This document shows positions 4,856-6,748 of a DNA stretch of 6,748 bases, one piece after another (within the stretch, counting starts at the first letter, position 1; each line of letters opens with the position of its first letter). The stretch is taken from assembly GCA_028292785.1 (NCBI GenBank), contig JAQGLQ010000439.1:1-6748 (forward strand), written 5' to 3'. The notes under the pieces were generated by a model. The model saw nothing but the letters and a program-made list of their open reading frames with translations. It was not told the DNA's origin and ran no database searches. A program made the position numbers and the translations under genes. The DNA comes from Noviherbaspirillum sp. (GTDB lineage: Bacteria > Pseudomonadota > Gammaproteobacteria > Burkholderiales > Burkholderiaceae).

Positions 4856-4976
4856 GACATTGTTTCTTCGGGTATTTCTTCGTTGCATGCGGCTGTTCCG
4901 CGACGATGCGATACTCTATCCTTCTTTACGGTCGAGCGCATAGCCATCACCTTTTCCTTCTGCAAGATACCGCTCC
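4856..4976. promoter_or_regulatory. Divergent control region between two methyltransferase genes
   Basis: This 121-nt gap must hold promoters for both divergent genes unless longer leaders are used. On the minus strand TAGAGT (plus 4913-4918) is a 4-of-6 match to a -10 box, without a good -35. On the plus strand I find only weak boxes and no Shine-Dalgarno before ATG 4977. No clear operator dyad is visible. Confidence 0.35.
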
Positions 4977-6098
4977 ATGCATACCCATCCCCTGATTACC
5001 TGGACCGAAGCCGATGAGCCGCGCTCGGCGCGCTGGCGTTCCGAAGCGGGCGTGCCGCCGCCAAAACGCGTCATCGTCGCCGACGATCGCCTGACGGGCG
5101 ATGCCGCCTATCGGCTCGCCTCGGAAGGAACCGCCATGTTGTGGCGCGGCGATTACCAGAACGCGCGCCAGCTGTTGCAGGCAATGGCCCGGCGCGCCGA
5201 CCGCAAGCAGCGCAAGCCGGGCGCGACGCCGGGCGAAGCCTTCAACCTCCATCGTCAGGCGCAGTCGCAGCGCGCGCGCATACTTGGCATGCTGCTGTTG
5301 CCGCTCGACGCCGATTACCGCGTGCCTCTGCGTCGCGCGCCCGATGTGCGGCAGGCCTGCAACGAAGCCTATGGCAAGGGGGAAGAAGCGTCGGTAGTCT
5401 CGCTGCGCGAGTTGCTCGGCCTGATCGGTGCGCATGAATGGCGCAAGAAGGGCGTCGAGATTCCCGTACTGGGAGATCGCATCCACCCTCACTATGGCGT
5501 GTTCTCGCCGGTGCGCGGCGAATATCTGAATCTGCTGGCGGAGGCGCCTCTGTCTTCGACCGCCCTGGCCTTCGACATTGGTACCGGGACCGGCGTCGTC
5601 GCCGCGCTGCTCGCGCGCCGCGGCGTGAGGCGCGTGGTTGCAACCGACCAGGATGCGCGCGCGCTGGCATGCGCCCGCGACAACATCGGGCGGCTCGGCC
5701 TGGCCGGCATGGTCGATATCGTGCAAGCGGACCTGTTTCCGGAAGGACGCGCGCCGCTGGTGGTGTGCAATCCGCCGTGGGTGCCGGCGCGGCCGAGCGC
5801 GCCGATCGAGCATGCAGTGTACGACCCCGAGAGTCGCATGCTGCGCGGCTTCCTGAGCGGTCTGGCGGCGCACCTGGAACCTGGCGGCGAAGGCTGGCTG
5901 ATCCTGTCGGACCTGGCCGAGCATCTCGGCCTGCGCCCGCGCGCCACCCTTCTTGCGTGGATCGATGAAGCAGGCCTGAAAGTGCTCGGCCGGACGGACG
6001 TCAGGCCGCAGCATCCCAAGGCAAGCGACATCGATGATCCGCTGCACGCGGCGCGCAAGGCCGAGCTGACGTCGCTGTGGCGCCTTGGCGCGCGGTAG
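4977..6098 (+). CDS. Class I SAM methyltransferase with NPPW motif (MTS-type)
   Basis: A 373-residue protein. The N-terminal half (1-165) is helical and Arg-rich, with no domain I can name, and may bind the substrate. HPHYGVFSPVRGEYLNLL (170-187) precedes the catalytic domain, as in small-domain (MTS) methyltransferases. AFDIGTGTG (198-206) is motif I, ATDQD (222-226) is the acidic motif II, QADLF (250-254) is motif III, and VVCNPPWVPA (262-271) is motif IV. NPP(Y/W/F) marks enzymes that methylate a planar nitrogen, such as adenine or guanine amino groups in RNA/DNA or a glutamine side chain in PrmB/PrmC. The exact substrate cannot be read from sequence; the architecture is closest to RsmC/PrmB-type enzymes. 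ATG 4977 is the only reasonable start, although no Shine-Dalgarno precedes it. High GC in the third position matches its neighbours. Confidence 0.85.
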   Translation: MHTHPLITWTEADEPRSARWRSEAGVPPPKRVIVADDRLTGDAAYRLASEGTAMLWRGDYQNARQLLQAMARRADRKQRKPGATPGEAFNLHRQAQSQRARILGMLLLPLDADYRVPLRRAPDVRQACNEAYGKGEEASVVSLRELLGLIGAHEWRKKGVEIPVLGDRIHPHYGVFSPVRGEYLNLLAEAPLSSTALAFDIGTGTGVVAALLARRGVRRVVATDQDARALACARDNIGRLGLAGMVDIVQADLFPEGRAPLVVCNPPWVPARPSAPIEHAVYDPESRMLRGFLSGLAAHLEPGGEGWLILSDLAEHLGLRPRATLLAWIDEAGLKVLGRTDVRPQHPKASDIDDPLHAARKAELTSLWRLGAR

Positions 6099-6102
6099 CT
6101 GC

Positions 6103-6136
6103 GGCTATTTCGCGCCGGCTGCCCGGTCGAATAGCC
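6103..6136 (+). terminator. Long imperfect hairpin after the NPPW methyltransferase gene
   Basis: GGCTATT (6103-6109) pairs with AATAGCC (6130-6136). Inside it, CG/CG (6111-6112 with 6128-6129) and CCGG/CCGG (6115-6118 with 6123-6126) continue the stem around a CTGC loop. It starts 5 nt after the stop codon. No T-tract follows on the plus strand, so it is a 3'-end structure rather than a textbook terminator. Confidence 0.45.
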
Positions 6137-6190
6137 CAAAGCCGATGAACACCTGCTCTCGCACGCGACGCACTTCATCGACGCGGGCGG

Positions 6191-6209
6191 GGACGTTATC
6201 AAAACGTCC
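6191..6209. promoter_or_regulatory. Palindrome GGACGTT-N5-AACGTCC upstream of the hemerythrin gene
   Basis: A perfect inverted repeat of 7-bp arms around ATCAA, 136-154 nt before the hemerythrin start and about 47 nt upstream of its likely -10 box. Position and geometry suit an activator or repressor dimer. It does not match the FNR consensus. Because a 19-bp perfect dyad in a spacer is unlikely by chance, I rate it a good candidate site; the binding protein is unknown. Confidence 0.5.
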
Positions 6210-6255
6210 ATATGTCTTCCTTCGCAAGGCACAGGATAAACCGGCCGCGGCATTG

Positions 6256-6261
6256 TAAAAT
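6256..6261 (+). promoter_or_regulatory. Likely -10 box of the hemerythrin gene
   Basis: TAAAAT matches TATAAT in 5 of 6 positions. The region 17 nt upstream (AGGATA, 6233-6238) is a poor -35, as expected for an activator-dependent promoter. The start would be near 6268, giving a leader of about 75 nt that contains small inverted repeats, GGAA/TTCC (6271-6283) and CCGGC/GCCGG (6289-6305). Confidence 0.4.
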
Positions 6262-6344
6262 GTCAGAATTGGAATCGCGTTCCGCATTCCGGCACGGTAC
6301 GCCGGTTACGGTGGAGCCGAGACAGCCATCAGTTACGGAGACAC

Positions 6345-6748
6345 ATGATGCAAGACCCCGCTGTTGCTTTTGAATGGACCGACAGTTTCAAGCTCGGTTA
6401 TACGCCGATGGACGATACCCATCAGGAGTTCGTCGAAATCGTCAATGCCATGCTGGCCTGCCCCGACGAAGAGTTGCTCAAGTACCTCGATGAGTTCGCG
6501 GTGCACGGCGAGTCGCATTTCGGTCAGGAACTCGAATGGATGAAGGCCACCGATTTCCCAAGCACCGACTGCCATGCCGACGAGCACGCCGCCGTGATGA
6601 AGTCCGTGTACGGCGTTCGCGACATGCTGGCGGCCGGCGGCGATCCCGAAGTGGCGCGCGGCCTCGCCAGGGAACTGGCCAAGTGGTTCCCGGGACATGC
6701 CGATTACCTCGATTCCGCGCTGGCGCAGTGGCTGGTGAAGAAAAAATC
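6345..6748 (+). CDS. Bacteriohemerythrin, single domain (open at right edge)
   Basis: At least 134 residues of a four-helix-bundle non-heme diiron protein. All seven expected iron ligands are present: H26 (DDTHQEF), H58 and E62 (SHFGQE), H77 and H81 (HADEH), H118 and D123 (GHADYLD). The N-terminal signature FEWTDSFKLGYTPMDDTHQE fits bacterial hemerythrins. The family binds O2 reversibly at the diiron centre and serves in oxygen delivery, sensing or NO/oxidative-stress protection; the single domain without a fused sensor module suggests a soluble carrier or buffer. There is no signal peptide. The frame is still open at the last base (LVKKK followed by an incomplete codon), so the true C-terminus is just outside, although the fold is essentially complete. 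Two ATGs stand in tandem at 6345 and 6348. GGAG at 6337-6340 is 4 nt from the first and 7 nt from the second, so either may be used. Confidence 0.93.
   Translation, partial: MMQDPAVAFEWTDSFKLGYTPMDDTHQEFVEIVNAMLACPDEELLKYLDEFAVHGESHFGQELEWMKATDFPSTDCHADEHAAVMKSVYGVRDMLAAGGDPEVARGLARELAKWFPGHADYLDSALAQWLVKKK

Noticed and set aside
4007..5017. 336-codon plus-strand frame opposite the Methyltransf_32-like gene
   Set aside because: It is antisense to a protein with good family motifs, runs over the start of the next gene, and has no domain of its own.
4947..6047. 366-codon minus-strand frame opposite the NPPW methyltransferase gene
   Set aside because: Arg/Ala/Gln-rich composition typical of reverse translation of a GC-rich gene. 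The plus strand carries intact motifs I-IV.
6105..6287. 60-codon minus-strand ORF between the methyltransferase and hemerythrin genes
   Set aside because: No Shine-Dalgarno before its ATG, no recognised family, and it runs across the hemerythrin promoter, the palindrome and the 3' hairpin. A decayed gene fragment cannot be fully excluded.
6289..6305. GGCAC-containing stretch resembling a sigma54 promoter before the hemerythrin gene
   Set aside because: The -12 TTGC element is missing at the required spacing. The bases are better explained as a small CCGGC/GCCGG dyad.

Overview
The window looks like chromosomal DNA of a betaproteobacterium, most likely a Burkholderiales member and perhaps Oxalobacteraceae. 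This rests on the high-GC codon use, on an initiator tRNA almost identical to the proteobacterial form, and on the style of the proteins (FNR-type regulator, two-domain KaiC-like ATPase, CspA-type cold-shock protein, bacteriohemerythrin, two class I methyltransferases). The genus is inferred from remembered protein resemblance, not from a search. I see no phage, IS element, CRISPR array or other sign of recent transfer.

Left part (1-1614). The 5' end of a minus-strand ribbon-helix-helix (CopG-like) regulator gene runs off the left edge. It has a near-consensus sigma70 promoter, and an array of CCATCC repeats lies just downstream of the -10, which suggests autorepression. After about 290 nt without a convincing gene, which includes a tandem hairpin terminator, comes a minus-strand Crp/Fnr-family regulator. 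It has the FNR recognition helix but not the usual N-terminal cysteine cluster. A 260-nt region with several inverted repeats separates it from an initiator tRNA-Met gene on the plus strand.

Middle part (1615-4000). A 184-nt leader rich in inverted repeats leads into a 509-residue double-domain KaiC-like ATPase. No kaiA or kaiB is in the window. Next comes a 243-nt spacer with unusual paired hairpins and a long cold-shock-type leader, then a 70-residue CspA-family protein. Its 3' region of about 170 nt holds direct repeats and a possible 17-codon ORF and ends in a strong rho-independent terminator.

Right part (4001-6748). Two different SAM-dependent methyltransferase genes are transcribed divergently from a 121-nt gap: a Methyltransf_32-like protein on the minus strand and an NPPW-containing MTS-type enzyme on the plus strand. 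After a 246-nt spacer holding a perfect 7+5+7 palindrome, a single-domain bacteriohemerythrin with all seven iron ligands runs to, and slightly past, the right edge.

Most genes appear to be single transcription units rather than one operon. An oxygen/redox theme (FNR-type regulator, hemerythrin) and a stress/timing theme (KaiC-like, cold shock) share the neighbourhood, but nothing in the sequence proves that they work together. The best candidates for something new are the KaiC-like protein without Kai partners and with an altered phosphosite, the cspA 3' region, the RHH operator array, and the hemerythrin palindrome.
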